Positions 7,744 to 16,574 are shown, counted from the stretch's first letter. The stretch: DNA of 45,733 nt from CAZJHD01 sp964545855 (GCA_964545855.1 CAZJHD010000033.1:1-45733); one strand, 5' to 3'. Numbers and translations are program-made. Notes: generated by a model from the sequence alone, not told the origin.

Positions 7744-10131
7744 TTGGCCGAAGCGAACGCGAGCACGCGCGACCCCGTTTGCGGAATGAAGGTCGATCCG
7801 GCGACGGCACGCTTCCATTCGGAGCGCGGGGGCACGCGCTACGCGTTCTGTGCGGCGCGCTGCAAGGAGCGCTTCGACGCCGAGCCCGCTCGCTGGCTCG
7901 CACCGCGAGAGGCCGATCCGATGGAGATGCTCGCGGCGGGAGGCGGAGCGAAGCATGCTCCTTCGACGCAGAGCGCGCCGCCGGTTGGTGCGGTCTGGAC
8001 TTGCCCGATGCACCCCGAAGTGCGAAGCCCGCGTCCGGGGAGCTGCCCGATCTGCGGCATGGCGCTCGAGGCCTCGCTCACGACGGTGGAGTCGGGCCCG
8101 AATCCCGAGGAGACCGACTTGCGGCGGCGTTTCTGGATCGGCCTCGCGCTCACGGCGCCGGTCACGGCGCTGGCGATGCTGCCGATGGTGCCGGGCCTCG
8201 GCCTCCATGAGTGGCTCCACGCGCGCGTCTCGGAGCGGACGCTGCAGTGGGTGCAGCTCGCGCTCTCGGGTCCCGTCGTCTTCGGCGTGGCGGCGCCCTT
8301 CTTCCGGCGCGGTTTCGCCGGCGTGCCCCACGGCAACTTCAACATGTTCACGCTGATCGTCCTCGGCGTGAGCGTGTCGTGGATCTACTCGGCCGTCGCG
8401 ACGGCGGCGCCGAGTCTCTTCCCGGAGACGCTCCGCCCCGAGGGCGCCGTCGGCGTCTACTACGACACGGCGGCGGCGATCACGGTGCTCGTGCTGCTGG
8501 GCCAATGGCTCGAGGTGCGCGCCCGCGGCAGCGCGTCGAAGGCGATCCGCGGCCTCCTGGAGCTGCGGCCCGTTACGGCCCATCGTCTCGAGGGCGGCCA
8601 CGAGACCGACGTGCAGCTCGACGCCGTGCGCGTCGGCGACCGTCTGCGCGTGCGGCCCGGCGAGAAGGTGCCCGTCGACGGGACGCTCGAGGAGGGCGAG
8701 TCGGCGATCGACGAGAGCGCCGTCACGGGCGAGCCGATCCCCGTCGACAAGGCGCCCGGCGACGCCGTCACCGGCGGCACCCTCAACACCTCGGGCTCCT
8801 TCGTGATGACGGCGCGGCGCGTCGGCGCCGAGACGCTGCTCGCGCGCATCGTGTCGGCCGTCGAGGAGGCGCAGAAGACGCGTGCGCCGATCGCGAAGCT
8901 CGCCGATCGCGTGACGCAATGGTTCGTGCCGGCCGTCGTGCTCGCCGCCGTGGCGACCTTCGCCGGCTGGATGCTCTGGGGCCCCGAGCCGCGGGTCGTC
9001 TACGGCCTCGTGAGCAGCGTGGCGGTGCTCATCTTCGCCTGTCCTTGCGCGCTCGGTCTCGCGACGCCGACGGCCCTCGTCGTCGGCAGCGGCACGGCGG
9101 CGCGCTCGGGGATCCTGCTGCGCGACGCCGAGGCGCTGGAGCGCGCCGAGAAGCTCGACGTCCTCTTCGTCGACAAGACGGGGACGCTCACGGAGGGGAA
9201 GCCGAGCCTCGTCGAGGTGCTGCCGGCCGAGGGCGTGTCGGCCGACGACCTCCTCGCGCGCGCCGCCGCCGTGGAGTCGTCGAGCGAGCATCCGCTCGCG
9301 CGCGCCGTCGTCGCCGCGGCGAAGGAGAAGGGGATCGCGGTTCCCTCGGCGAGCGGCTTCCGGTCGACCACGGGGAAGGGCGCCGAGGCCAAGGTCGGCG
9401 ACAAGGTCGTGCGCGTCGGCCGCCGCGAGTTCGCCGGAGTCGACGGAGCGTCCTTCAACGCGTTGGACGACGGCGCGCGCCGTCTCGCCGAGGAGGGCGC
9501 CACGGTGATCCACGTGGGCGAAGGCGCACGGCCCCTCGGTCTCCTCGCCCTCGCCGACCCCATCAAGCCGACCACGCCACGGGCCCTCGCGACGCTGCGC
9601 GCGGCAGGGCTGCGGGTCGTGATGGTGACGGGCGACGCCGAGCGGACGGCGCGCGCCGTCGCGCGGCGCCTCGGGATCGAGGAGGTGCATGCGGGCGTCC
9701 TCCCCGAGCGGAAGCTCGAGCTCGTGGCGGAGGCGCAGTCGAAGGGGCACGTCGTCGCCATGGCGGGCGACGGGATCAACGACGCGCCGGCTCTCGCGCG
9801 AGCCGACGTCGGCATCGCCATGGGCACCGGCACCGACGTGGCCATGGAGAGCGCGCCCATCGTCCTCGTGAAGGGAGATCTGCGTCTCGTCGCGCGCGCC
9901 CTCCAGCTCTCGCGGCGGACCCTGCGCACCATCCGGCAGAACCTCTTCTGGGCCTTCGCCTACAACACGGCCGGACTCCCGATCGCGGCGGGCCTCGGCG
10001 CCGCGGGCGCGGCGCTCCTCGGCCACGACCGCCCGCTCGCCTGGCTCGTGAGCCCGCTCTGGGCCGCGGCCGCCATGGTGCTCTCGAGCCTCTTCGTCCT
10101 CGGCAACAGCCTGCGCCTGCGGCGGGCGTGA
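7744..10131 (+). CDS. copA: Copper-translocating P1B-type ATPase with N-terminal YHS and heavy-metal-binding domains
   Basis: A 795-residue inner-membrane ATPase that exports copper. An N-terminal YHS domain (DPVCGMKV at 10-17 and FCAARC at 35-40) is followed by a short heavy-metal-binding domain (CPMHPEV and CPICGM, 87-106) in place of the usual HMA domains. The core is complete: ESAVTGEP actuator loop, membrane CPC motif at 433-435, DKTGT phosphorylation site (D477), SSEHPLA nucleotide-site HP, and GDGINDAPAL hinge. CPC indicates P1B-1 (Cu+). The start is a TTG at 7744 with GGAG seven bases before it. A small gene overlapping no bases (6-base gap) follows. Metal choice (copper, perhaps silver) is from the motif. 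Confidence 0.93.
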   Translation: MAEANASTRDPVCGMKVDPATARFHSERGGTRYAFCAARCKERFDAEPARWLAPREADPMEMLAAGGGAKHAPSTQSAPPVGAVWTCPMHPEVRSPRPGSCPICGMALEASLTTVESGPNPEETDLRRRFWIGLALTAPVTALAMLPMVPGLGLHEWLHARVSERTLQWVQLALSGPVVFGVAAPFFRRGFAGVPHGNFNMFTLIVLGVSVSWIYSAVATAAPSLFPETLRPEGAVGVYYDTAAAITVLVLLGQWLEVRARGSASKAIRGLLELRPVTAHRLEGGHETDVQLDAVRVGDRLRVRPGEKVPVDGTLEEGESAIDESAVTGEPIPVDKAPGDAVTGGTLNTSGSFVMTARRVGAETLLARIVSAVEEAQKTRAPIAKLADRVTQWFVPAVVLAAVATFAGWMLWGPEPRVVYGLVSSVAVLIFACPCALGLATPTALVVGSGTAARSGILLRDAEALERAEKLDVLFVDKTGTLTEGKPSLVEVLPAEGVSADDLLARAAAVESSSEHPLARAVVAAAKEKGIAVPSASGFRSTTGKGAEAKVGDKVVRVGRREFAGVDGASFNALDDGARRLAEEGATVIHVGEGARPLGLLALADPIKPTTPRALATLRAAGLRVVMVTGDAERTARAVARRLGIEEVHAGVLPERKLELVAEAQSKGHVVAMAGDGINDAPALARADVGIAMGTGTDVAMESAPIVLVKGDLRLVARALQLSRRTLRTIRQNLFWAFAYNTAGLPIAAGLGAAGAALLGHDRPLAWLVSPLWAAAAMVLSSLFVLGNSLRLRRA

Positions 10132-10136
10132 ATCCC

Positions 10137-10646
10137 ATGAGCCCCGACTCGATCCCCATCCCCGATCTCCTCGACCAATACGACGCGGGGCCCGCTGCCT
10201 TTGCTCGGGCCGTGGCCGCGGTGCCCGCCGAGCTGCTGCACCGGAAGCCCGGGCCCGGCAAGTGGAGCGTGCTCGAGATGGCGGCGCACCTCGCCGACAC
10301 GGAGATCGTCCACTCGGAGCGGATCCGCCGCACCCTCGCCGAGGAGGAGCCGCAGATCCTCGCCTTCGACCAGGACCAGTGGGCCGCGAGCCTCGGCGCC
10401 GTGGCGGAGCCCGATCTCGACGTCGCGCTCGATGCGATGGCGGCACTCCGCCGATCCACGTCGAGGCTGCTGCGCGCGGCGCCGGCCGCCGCCTTCGCGC
10501 GGAAGGCGCGCCACTCGGAAGCCGGCGTCATCACGCTCCGCTCGATCGTCGAGCAGGCGGCGCGCCACCCGTTCCTCCACGTCGCGCAGGTCGCGCGCAC
10601 GCTGGCGGCGCTGCGGGGGCGACGGGCCGTTCTTCCGGCGCAGTAG
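10137..10646 (+). CDS. DinB-family protein
   Basis: A 169-residue helical protein with the layout of the DinB/YfiT-like four-helix-bundle family: KWSVLEMAAHLADTE in helix 2 with a metal-binding-type histidine (H51), and a late EQAARHPFLHVAQV segment with the HxxxH pair. Members are metal-dependent thiol transferases or hydrolases, and many have no known function. It begins six bases after copA, so the two are probably co-transcribed; a thiol- or metal-stress role is possible but only inferred. The ATG at 10137 is the only start that keeps the full helix 1. Confidence 0.82.
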   Translation: MSPDSIPIPDLLDQYDAGPAAFARAVAAVPAELLHRKPGPGKWSVLEMAAHLADTEIVHSERIRRTLAEEEPQILAFDQDQWAASLGAVAEPDLDVALDAMAALRRSTSRLLRAAPAAAFARKARHSEAGVITLRSIVEQAARHPFLHVAQVARTLAALRGRRAVLPAQ

Positions 10647-10654
10647 CCCCGCCG

Positions 10655-12241
10655 CTACTTCCCGCGCACGACCCGCACGCTCTCCTGCACGACCCAGCGG
10701 TCGTCCGCCGACGCGTCGAGCGGCACGAGGCGGTACTCGGCGCCGGCGACCATGCTCGGGAGATCGGCCGGCTCGATGCGCAGGTAGAAGTCGGCGAGGC
10801 CGCGCTCGGGGTCGATCCAGCCTCCGCGCGTCGCCACGACGGGCACGTCGGGGCGGCCCTCGGCGCGCAGGACGAACTCCTTCTTCGTCGCGAAGTAGCA
10901 GCGGAGGATCGCGTCGCGCGAGGCGCCGGGCCGGCCCTCGGCGACGTGGACGACGAGGTGGCCCGCGGTCTGCGGGTCGTCGAGCCGCATCGACACGCGC
11001 GGCGGGTCGTCCTGCTCGTGGTACCAGTAGACGCGGTCGACGGTGAGCGTCGTGATCTCGCCCTCGGGGCGCGGGTTGTCGAGCTTCGCGTGGGCGCCGA
11101 AGAGGTCCGAGAGCGCGATGCACGAGTAGGGATTCGAGCCGCCGAACAGCGACGCGAAGGAAGGATGCTCCGTGCGCCTCCCCCAGCCGGAGAGCTTCGC
11201 CTCGGCGTGGTCGCGGTAGGTGTTCACGTGGACCATCAGGCCGAGCACCTCCGCGTCGAGGACGTTCTGGCCGAGCCGGTCGTAGTTGAGCCGCCGCCAG
11301 CGGCCGCCGACCCGGACCTCGTTGAAGGTGTGGGACGCCCAGGAGCTCCCGAGCTTCGCGACGCTCGTCGCGAGGTGCGCGCGGACGCGATGGTTCGTGA
11401 GGCGCGTCCTCACGAGATCGACCTCGCGCGCGTCGGACGCGTCGACGACGGGCACGCAGATGACGGTCCGTGTCGGGATGCCGACGGCGCGCAGGCAGGT
11501 CTGCAGGTAGATCGCCGAGGAAGTGCAGGAGCCGCGGCTCTTCGTGCGGAACATCCCCTTGCCGTAGAGCTCGCGGTCGAGCTGCTCCTGCAGCGTGCGC
11601 CCCCGCGCCGTCGCGTCGGCGCGCAGGCGCGCCTCGACGTCGGGCAGGAGCCGGAGGCCCCGCTCGTCGAAATCGAGCGCGAACACGGTGAAGCTGTCCT
11701 CGAACTCCACGCGCCGCATGCACCAGGCGGAGACGCGCTCGACGACCTCCTTGTCGGTGAGCTCGCCGACGCGGATCCCGTCGGCGGCCAGCGCCGCGAG
11801 GATCTCCTTCGCCATCTCGGCGTCCCAGTTCGACGCGATCCCCGGGCGGAGCCACTCCTCCATCGCGCGGGCCTTCGCGCGCCAGTCGCGCGTTCCCTCG
11901 ATCTTCGTCCCGACGTCGTTGAGCGGATACACCACGACCTCCACCTCGAGCACTCCGTCGCGATCCTGCAGAACCCGCGCGTCCTGATAGTCGTCGTTCA
12001 TCGACGCCGCGTCGTAGGGCGCGAGCACGTGGAGGATCGCGCGCACGGAGTAGGCGAACTCACGTCGCTCTTCCCACTCGCCATCGGGGATCCCGTCGCC
12101 GTCGCTGTCGGCCTTCGTCGGGTCGGTTCCGTACTTGTGGATCTCCTGGAAGTCGGAGAGCCCGTCGCGATCGGCGTCGCGGTCGCCGGTCTGCGCTGGC
12201 GAGGCGGCGGCGAGAAGCAGCGCGAAGACGGCGGTCTTCAT
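10655..12241 (-). CDS. Secreted transglutaminase-like protein with acidic calcium-binding-type repeats
   Basis: A 528-residue protein with a signal peptide (1-17), then a thrombospondin-type-3-like acidic segment (about 20-53: DRDADRDGLSD, DSDGDGIPDGE) typical of extracellular calcium binding. A transglutaminase-like (papain-fold) domain follows with a visible triad: C239 in RGSCTSSA, H304 in SHTFNEV and D321 in LNYDRLG. The rest is beta-rich and unassigned. Bacterial transglutaminase-like domains act as proteases, amidases or cross-linkers, so the reaction cannot be fixed. It converges with the DinB-like gene (8 bases) and begins 27 bases from the 104-bp palindrome. Confidence 0.82.
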   Translation of the reverse strand: MKTAVFALLLAAASPAQTGDRDADRDGLSDFQEIHKYGTDPTKADSDGDGIPDGEWEERREFAYSVRAILHVLAPYDAASMNDDYQDARVLQDRDGVLEVEVVVYPLNDVGTKIEGTRDWRAKARAMEEWLRPGIASNWDAEMAKEILAALAADGIRVGELTDKEVVERVSAWCMRRVEFEDSFTVFALDFDERGLRLLPDVEARLRADATARGRTLQEQLDRELYGKGMFRTKSRGSCTSSAIYLQTCLRAVGIPTRTVICVPVVDASDAREVDLVRTRLTNHRVRAHLATSVAKLGSSWASHTFNEVRVGGRWRRLNYDRLGQNVLDAEVLGLMVHVNTYRDHAEAKLSGWGRRTEHPSFASLFGGSNPYSCIALSDLFGAHAKLDNPRPEGEITTLTVDRVYWYHEQDDPPRVSMRLDDPQTAGHLVVHVAEGRPGASRDAILRCYFATKKEFVLRAEGRPDVPVVATRGGWIDPERGLADFYLRIEPADLPSMVAGAEYRLVPLDASADDRWVVQESVRVVRGK

Positions 12242-12268
12242 GGTCGTTCGCAGGCTCGGTGCGCGTGG

Positions 12269-12372
12269 GACCCGGGAATGGGGTCAGACCCCTTTTCTCG
12301 CGCTCTCCTCTCGCGGCGCGCGCGCCGCGAGAGGAGAGCGCGAGAAAAGGGGTCTGACCCCATTCCCGGGTC
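12269..12372. repeat. 104-bp perfect palindrome built from two inverted GGGGTC elements (REPIN-like)
   Basis: Bases 12269-12320 are the exact reverse complement of 12321-12372, with no spacer and no mismatch. Each outer arm carries GACCCGGGAATGGGG, TCAGACCCC and TTTT. The inner 48 bases are a separate palindrome (CTCGCGCTCTCC... in both arms). The right edge touches the TAG of the VCBS protein. Two inverted REP-like units around a palindromic centre is the organisation of a REPIN. As RNA, each half could form GGGGT-CAG-ACCCC-TTTT, a terminator-like hairpin. Confidence 0.9.
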
Positions 12373-14429
12373 TACTGGCCGCAGACACAGAGCGCGAGGC
12401 CGTTGGAGAAGGCGAGGACGCTCCGTGTGCCGAAGGCGACCGCACCCGCCTGCGCCCAGATGCGCAGACCTTCCAGCGCCGGGTGATCGGGGATCGGGAC
12501 GCAGGTGCTGGCGCCGCCCTCGCCCGAGGTCACGAGCGGAAGGACGATGGCATCGGCGAGCGAGACGAGGAGATCGTCGTCGCCGGAGTCCTCCTCCGAC
12601 GCGGGCGCGAAGCCGAGGACGAGGAAGCCCGTGCTCCCCGCGAGCTCTCCCGCGACGGAGAGATGCAGCATGCGTCCCACGGCGGGCGCGCTGGCGGCTT
12701 GCAGGGAGAGCATCGACCCGCGGCTCCCCCGGTCGATCGTCTCGGCGCCGCAGACTCGGAAGGGGACGCGCGGCGACTTCGATCGGTTGCCCGCCGGATC
12801 CCACGCCTCGACCCAGTACTCGACGTCGGCGCCGACGAGGCCGCCGAGCATCGGCGGCAGGTCGAGGACGCTCCGGTGGATCTGCCCGCCCACGTGCGGC
12901 ATGGGTCGGCTCCAGCTCGTCCAGCCCGTCCGCGCGCGCACGCTCACGCCGAGCTCGGCGCCGACCCAGCTCGTGCCGTCGTCCCACACGGAGTCCTGGA
13001 TCCGGGCGCGGCGCGACAGACCGTCGCGCAGGACGGCGAGGGGCACCGTGCTCGGCGCCGCCCCGACGCGGGCGATCACGGGCGCGTGCGTGTCGGCGGG
13101 GCCGCGGTTGCGGTAGTAGCGCGGCTCGAAGGGCTGCCCCTCGCCCTGGGCGGTGACGGCGTCGTAGCGGCCGTCGCCGACGAAGTCGGCGAGGTCGACG
13201 TCGAGGGACGCGTCTCGAACCGATCCGAAGGCGCCGGGCACGAAGACGAAGGCCCCGACGCCGAGCGTGGCCGACCGATTCAGGAAGAGCTTCTCGGGGC
13301 CGCCCTCGCGGCCCAGCGACGCGACCACCGCGTCGGGGAAGCCGTCGTCGTCGGCGTCGACGAAGGCGATCTCGTTGTCGTCGTCGCCGTAGGGGCCGAG
13401 GAACGGGCTCGGCGCGGGCGCGAAGGCGAGACGACCCGTGTCGGAGAACTCGTTCACGATCGCGTGGTGGTGCCGCGGCGAGCCGAGATCGAGGATCACG
13501 CCGTCGACGTCGTCGTCGCCGTCGAGATCGGTCCACTCGCTCTCGTAGGTGTTCGCGCCGCCGCGGCGCGACGTGGCGGCCAGCGGGAGGAGATCGGGCA
13601 GCCGCGTGAAGTGCGCCGTGCCGTCGTTGCGGTAGACCTGCGTCTCGGGCGACTTCCCGTCGACGATCAGGTCGAGGTCGAGATCGCCGTCGAGGTCGAC
13701 GAGCTTCGCGTTCTGGGCCCCGATCTTGGGGACGGCGTCGATCCATTCGGCCCGCTCGGTGAAACGGCCCGTGCCGTCGTTGATCAGGAGGCGGGGCTTC
13801 GCGCCCGGAGGACGGAAGGGGCTCTCGCCCGCGTCGACGAAGACGAGATCGAGGTCGCCGTCGTCGTCGAGGTCGCCCCAGGCGACGTCGAAGGAGAAGA
13901 GCTCCATCGGCGGGAGACGTTCGCTCTCCTCCACGAAGCGCCGCGTCGCGGGGTCCTTCACGAAGAGACGCGGCCGGGCGCGGAACGCCGGCGCGAACAC
14001 GACGTCCTGACGGCCGTCGCCGTCCACGTCGACGGCCGCCGCGCTCTTCGCATGCATCGCGAAGCCGGCGGGGAAGAGCTCCGACGTGCGGTCGGCGAAG
14101 ACCGGGAGCCCGCCGCGCAGGCCCTCGTGCGTCAGGAGCAGGGGCGGCACGGGATCGCCGCTCTCGAGCCCCATGTCGCCGGGACGCTGGAATCCCTGGC
14201 AGCGCGCGAAGAGGAGGTCGAGGCGGCCGTCCTCGTTCGAGTCGAAGATGGTGACCGTCTCCATCCAGATGCCGCCCCCGGGAAGGATCCCGGGCACCTC
14301 CTGGAACTGCGCTTCCTGCGGAGGAGCGGCAGGAGTGCCCTGCGGGAGAGCCCGAGGAAGCCCGACGAGACCGATGAGGAGACAGGTCGCGACGAGGGTC
14401 ATCCCCACGCGCTGAGTGGTGTTCGCCAT
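12372..14429 (-). CDS. Secreted VCBS/FG-GAP repeat beta-propeller protein
   Basis: A 685-residue protein with a signal peptide (about 1-30). It has seven Asp-rich repeats of the VCBS/FG-GAP type, each with a calcium-loop pattern such as DVDGDGRQDVV, DLDDDGDLDLV or DADDDGFPDAV, spread over about residues 55-420. Seven such repeats form one integrin-alpha-like propeller. A fibronectin/Ig-like stretch follows (VEYWVEAWDPAGN), then a C-terminal beta domain ending in LAFSNGLALCVCG, which resembles the shared tail of other secreted proteins here. The start is the ATG at 14429, directly before the signal peptide. The TAG stop overlaps the 104-bp palindrome by one base. Probably a surface or secreted binding protein; ligand unknown. 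Confidence 0.85.
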   Translation of the reverse strand: MANTTQRVGMTLVATCLLIGLVGLPRALPQGTPAAPPQEAQFQEVPGILPGGGIWMETVTIFDSNEDGRLDLLFARCQGFQRPGDMGLESGDPVPPLLLTHEGLRGGLPVFADRTSELFPAGFAMHAKSAAAVDVDGDGRQDVVFAPAFRARPRLFVKDPATRRFVEESERLPPMELFSFDVAWGDLDDDGDLDLVFVDAGESPFRPPGAKPRLLINDGTGRFTERAEWIDAVPKIGAQNAKLVDLDGDLDLDLIVDGKSPETQVYRNDGTAHFTRLPDLLPLAATSRRGGANTYESEWTDLDGDDDVDGVILDLGSPRHHHAIVNEFSDTGRLAFAPAPSPFLGPYGDDDNEIAFVDADDDGFPDAVVASLGREGGPEKLFLNRSATLGVGAFVFVPGAFGSVRDASLDVDLADFVGDGRYDAVTAQGEGQPFEPRYYRNRGPADTHAPVIARVGAAPSTVPLAVLRDGLSRRARIQDSVWDDGTSWVGAELGVSVRARTGWTSWSRPMPHVGGQIHRSVLDLPPMLGGLVGADVEYWVEAWDPAGNRSKSPRVPFRVCGAETIDRGSRGSMLSLQAASAPAVGRMLHLSVAGELAGSTGFLVLGFAPASEEDSGDDDLLVSLADAIVLPLVTSGEGGASTCVPIPDHPALEGLRIWAQAGAVAFGTRSVLAFSNGLALCVCGQ

Positions 14430-14477
14430 GGGAGCGGCTGCGGTCCGCTTCCCGCGATTGTCCGCGCCGATCCAAAC

Positions 14478-14494
14478 GGTGCCAGGCACCTTTT
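14478..14494. repeat. GGTGCC-A-GGCACC palindrome with T4 tail
   Basis: GGTGCCAGGCACC (14478-14490) is followed by TTTT. It has the same plan as the GGGGTC elements: a 6+1+6 stem, CAG at the centre and CCTTTT after it. Two stem pairs are changed on both sides (G-C to T-A and T-A to C-G), so the hairpin is kept. It lies in the 142-base gap between the VCBS gene start and the membrane-protein stop. Its T-tract points opposite to both flanking genes, so it is probably not their terminator. Confidence 0.65.
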
Positions 14495-14571
14495 CCGGCG
14501 GGTCCGCGACGCGAGCGGCGGGCCCGACGACGCGGCTGCGCGTCGTCATTTCGACCGGAACCGCCGGCGCC

Positions 14572-15432
14572 TCAGCCCGATCGCCGCGGCAACGCCAGAG
14601 CGAGACCGAGCAGCGCCCAGGCGGACGCCCAGAAGAGCGGCGCCGGCACGACCACATGATCGAGGAGGAGGTCGGGCAGGAGCGCCGCCGCCGCGACGCC
14701 GAGGAGCGACGCGATGCCGAGCGCCCGCGCCACGGTGAGGTCGGCGAGGATGCCGAGGGCGAGGGCCTGCAGGACGATCGCGGCGGCCGCCAGCGGGAGG
14801 AACGACGCGGTGAACGCCTCCGGTCCGTGCTGCGAGCGCTCGGCGTAGAACGAGAGGGCCGCCACGAGGCCGGCGACGAGGAGGAACGCGCCCGCGAGCG
14901 ATTCGGCCGCCGTGAGCACGAGGCGCGTGCCGGGCCGTCGCGACGCGAGGCAGAAGCCGTGGGTCGCGACGACGAGGATCGCCGCCGCCGTGCAGATTCC
15001 CATCGTCGCGACGGAGCCGCCGTGTGCCGGCAGGTCGACCACGAAGGCGCCCGGGTCGGCGAGCGGGATGCGCACCGCGGGCCGCGCGACGAGCGCCGCG
15101 ACGGCGGACCAGGTGCCCGCGCAGAGCCGGAAGCCGATCGAAGCGCCGCGGAGGCTCCCGACGCCGCCGGCGAGCGCGGCGACGGACAGCGCGAGCAGCA
15201 CCCACTCGGGCGGCGCGGGATCCGGGAGGAGCGCTGCCGCCGGAGGGAGCTCGATCGTTTCGGCGAGCGCGAGCGACGAGGCGAGGAGGCCGAGCATGCC
15301 CGTCACGACGGTGACGAGGCCGACGGCGATCCGGAGCGCATGCGCGAAGGCGTGGTCGCCTCGGCCGGCCGCGCTGGGCTCCTCGGCCGTCTCCTCGTCC
15401 GCGGGCGGCTTCTCCAGGAGCCCCTCGGTCAC
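14572..15432 (-). CDS. Polytopic membrane protein of unknown function
   Basis: A 286-residue protein with about seven hydrophobic segments (for example IAVGLVTVVTGMLGLLASSLAL, VLLALSVAALAGGVGSL, GICTAAAILVVATHGFCL and FLPLAAAAIVLQALALGIL) after a charged cytoplasmic N-terminus. I do not recognise the family. The GTG start at 15432 overlaps the mqnE stop as GTGA, so it is translationally coupled to mqnE and downstream of the GAF protein. A role tied to menaquinone or the respiratory membrane is possible only by position. Confidence 0.75.
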   Translation of the reverse strand: MTEGLLEKPPADEETAEEPSAAGRGDHAFAHALRIAVGLVTVVTGMLGLLASSLALAETIELPPAAALLPDPAPPEWVLLALSVAALAGGVGSLRGASIGFRLCAGTWSAVAALVARPAVRIPLADPGAFVVDLPAHGGSVATMGICTAAAILVVATHGFCLASRRPGTRLVLTAAESLAGAFLLVAGLVAALSFYAERSQHGPEAFTASFLPLAAAAIVLQALALGILADLTVARALGIASLLGVAAAALLPDLLLDHVVVPAPLFWASAWALLGLALALPRRSG

Positions 15433-16574
15433 GCCGGTGCGGCCGCCTCGACCTCGCGCACGACCCGGTAGAGCGTGTCGCGCTCCACGGGGCGGCGCCC
15501 CGCTTCGACGATGAGCTGCACGAGGTCGTCGCGGCCGAGGCCCTGGGGCGTGTCGGCGCCGGCGTCGTGATAGATGTGCTCCTCCTGCACCGTGCCGTCG
15601 AGATCGTCGGCGCCGAAGGAGAGGCCGAGCTGCGCCGTGACGAGGCCGAGCTGCACCCAGTAGGACTTCACGTGCGGGATCGAATCGAGGACGAGGCGCG
15701 CGACCGCGATCTCGCGCAGGTCGGCCGCCGCCGTCGGTGCCGGGATCTCGTGGAGATCGCTGTTCTCCGGATGGAACGAGAGCGCGATGAAGGTCTGGAA
15801 GCCGCCCGTCTCGTCCTGGAGTCCGCGCAGCCGGAGCAGGTGGTCGGCCTTCTCCTCGGGCGTCTCCACGTGGCCGTAGAGCATCGTGCAGTTGCTCTTG
15901 AGCCCGGCGCGGTGCGCGGCGCGCGCGATCTCGAGCCAGCGCGCGGCGCCGATCTTCAGCGGGAAGAGCAGGCGGTGGACGCGCTCCGCGAAGATCTCGG
16001 CGCCGCCGCCCGGGAGCGAGCCGAGGCCGGCCTCCTTCAGGTCGGCGAAGACCGCGTCGAGCGGCTTCTTCGCCACCTTCGCGATCTGCTCGATCTCCAC
16101 CATCGTGAAGGCCTTCACGTGGATGTCGGGACGCGCTTCCTTCACGGCGCGCACGAGATCGAGGTAGTAGGAGTAGGGGAGCTTCGGGTCGATGCCGGCG
16201 ACCATGTGCACCTCGGTCACCGGCTGATCGAGCGTCGCGCGGATCTTCGCGGCGGCCTGCTCCGGCGTGAGCCCGTAGGCGCCGGCCTGCCCGGGGAGTC
16301 TCTGGAACGCGCAGAAGCGGCAGAGCTTGTTGCAGACGTTCGTGTAGTTGACGTGCTGGTTGACGTTGAAGTACGCGCGGTCGCCGTGGATCTGCTCGCG
16401 GCGCCAGTTGGCCAGCGCGCCGACGGCGTTGAGGTCGGGATGGCCGTAGAGCGCGACGGCGTCGTCCGCGTCGAGGCGCGTTCCGTCGAAGACCTTCGCG
16501 GCGATGCGCGCGAGACCGGCGCGCGCGGCGATCGCCTCCACGCGCGACCGGGGGACGAGCGGGCGGACGGCCAT
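15429..16574 (-). CDS. mqnE: Aminofutalosine synthase MqnE (radical SAM)
   Basis: A 381-residue radical SAM enzyme of the futalosine menaquinone pathway, which joins 3-(1-carboxyvinyloxy)benzoate to the adenosyl radical to give aminofutalosine. The 4Fe-4S cluster motif CNKLCRFCAF has C81, C85 and C88. Family signatures follow: EVHMVAGIDPKLPYSYY, SLPGGGAEIF, TMLYGHVET, and LSFGADDLDGTVQEEHIYHD near the end. These separate it from MqnC, which lies at 24579-25808. It is the middle gene of a tight unit: the GAF protein ends six bases upstream and the membrane protein overlaps by four bases. Confidence 0.94.
   Translation of the reverse strand: MAVRPLVPRSRVEAIAARAGLARIAAKVFDGTRLDADDAVALYGHPDLNAVGALANWRREQIHGDRAYFNVNQHVNYTNVCNKLCRFCAFQRLPGQAGAYGLTPEQAAAKIRATLDQPVTEVHMVAGIDPKLPYSYYLDLVRAVKEARPDIHVKAFTMVEIEQIAKVAKKPLDAVFADLKEAGLGSLPGGGAEIFAERVHRLLFPLKIGAARWLEIARAAHRAGLKSNCTMLYGHVETPEEKADHLLRLRGLQDETGGFQTFIALSFHPENSDLHEIPAPTAAADLREIAVARLVLDSIPHVKSYWVQLGLVTAQLGLSFGADDLDGTVQEEHIYHDAGADTPQGLGRDDLVQLIVEAGRRPVERDTLYRVVREVEAAAPA

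Noticed and set aside
10655..14429. A short Arg-rich peptide encoded across the 104-bp palindrome (appearing as GMGSDPF...SDPIPG in several frames)
   Set aside because: It is only the translation of the GGGGTC element and its inverse; it has no start, ribosome site or conservation beyond the repeat.
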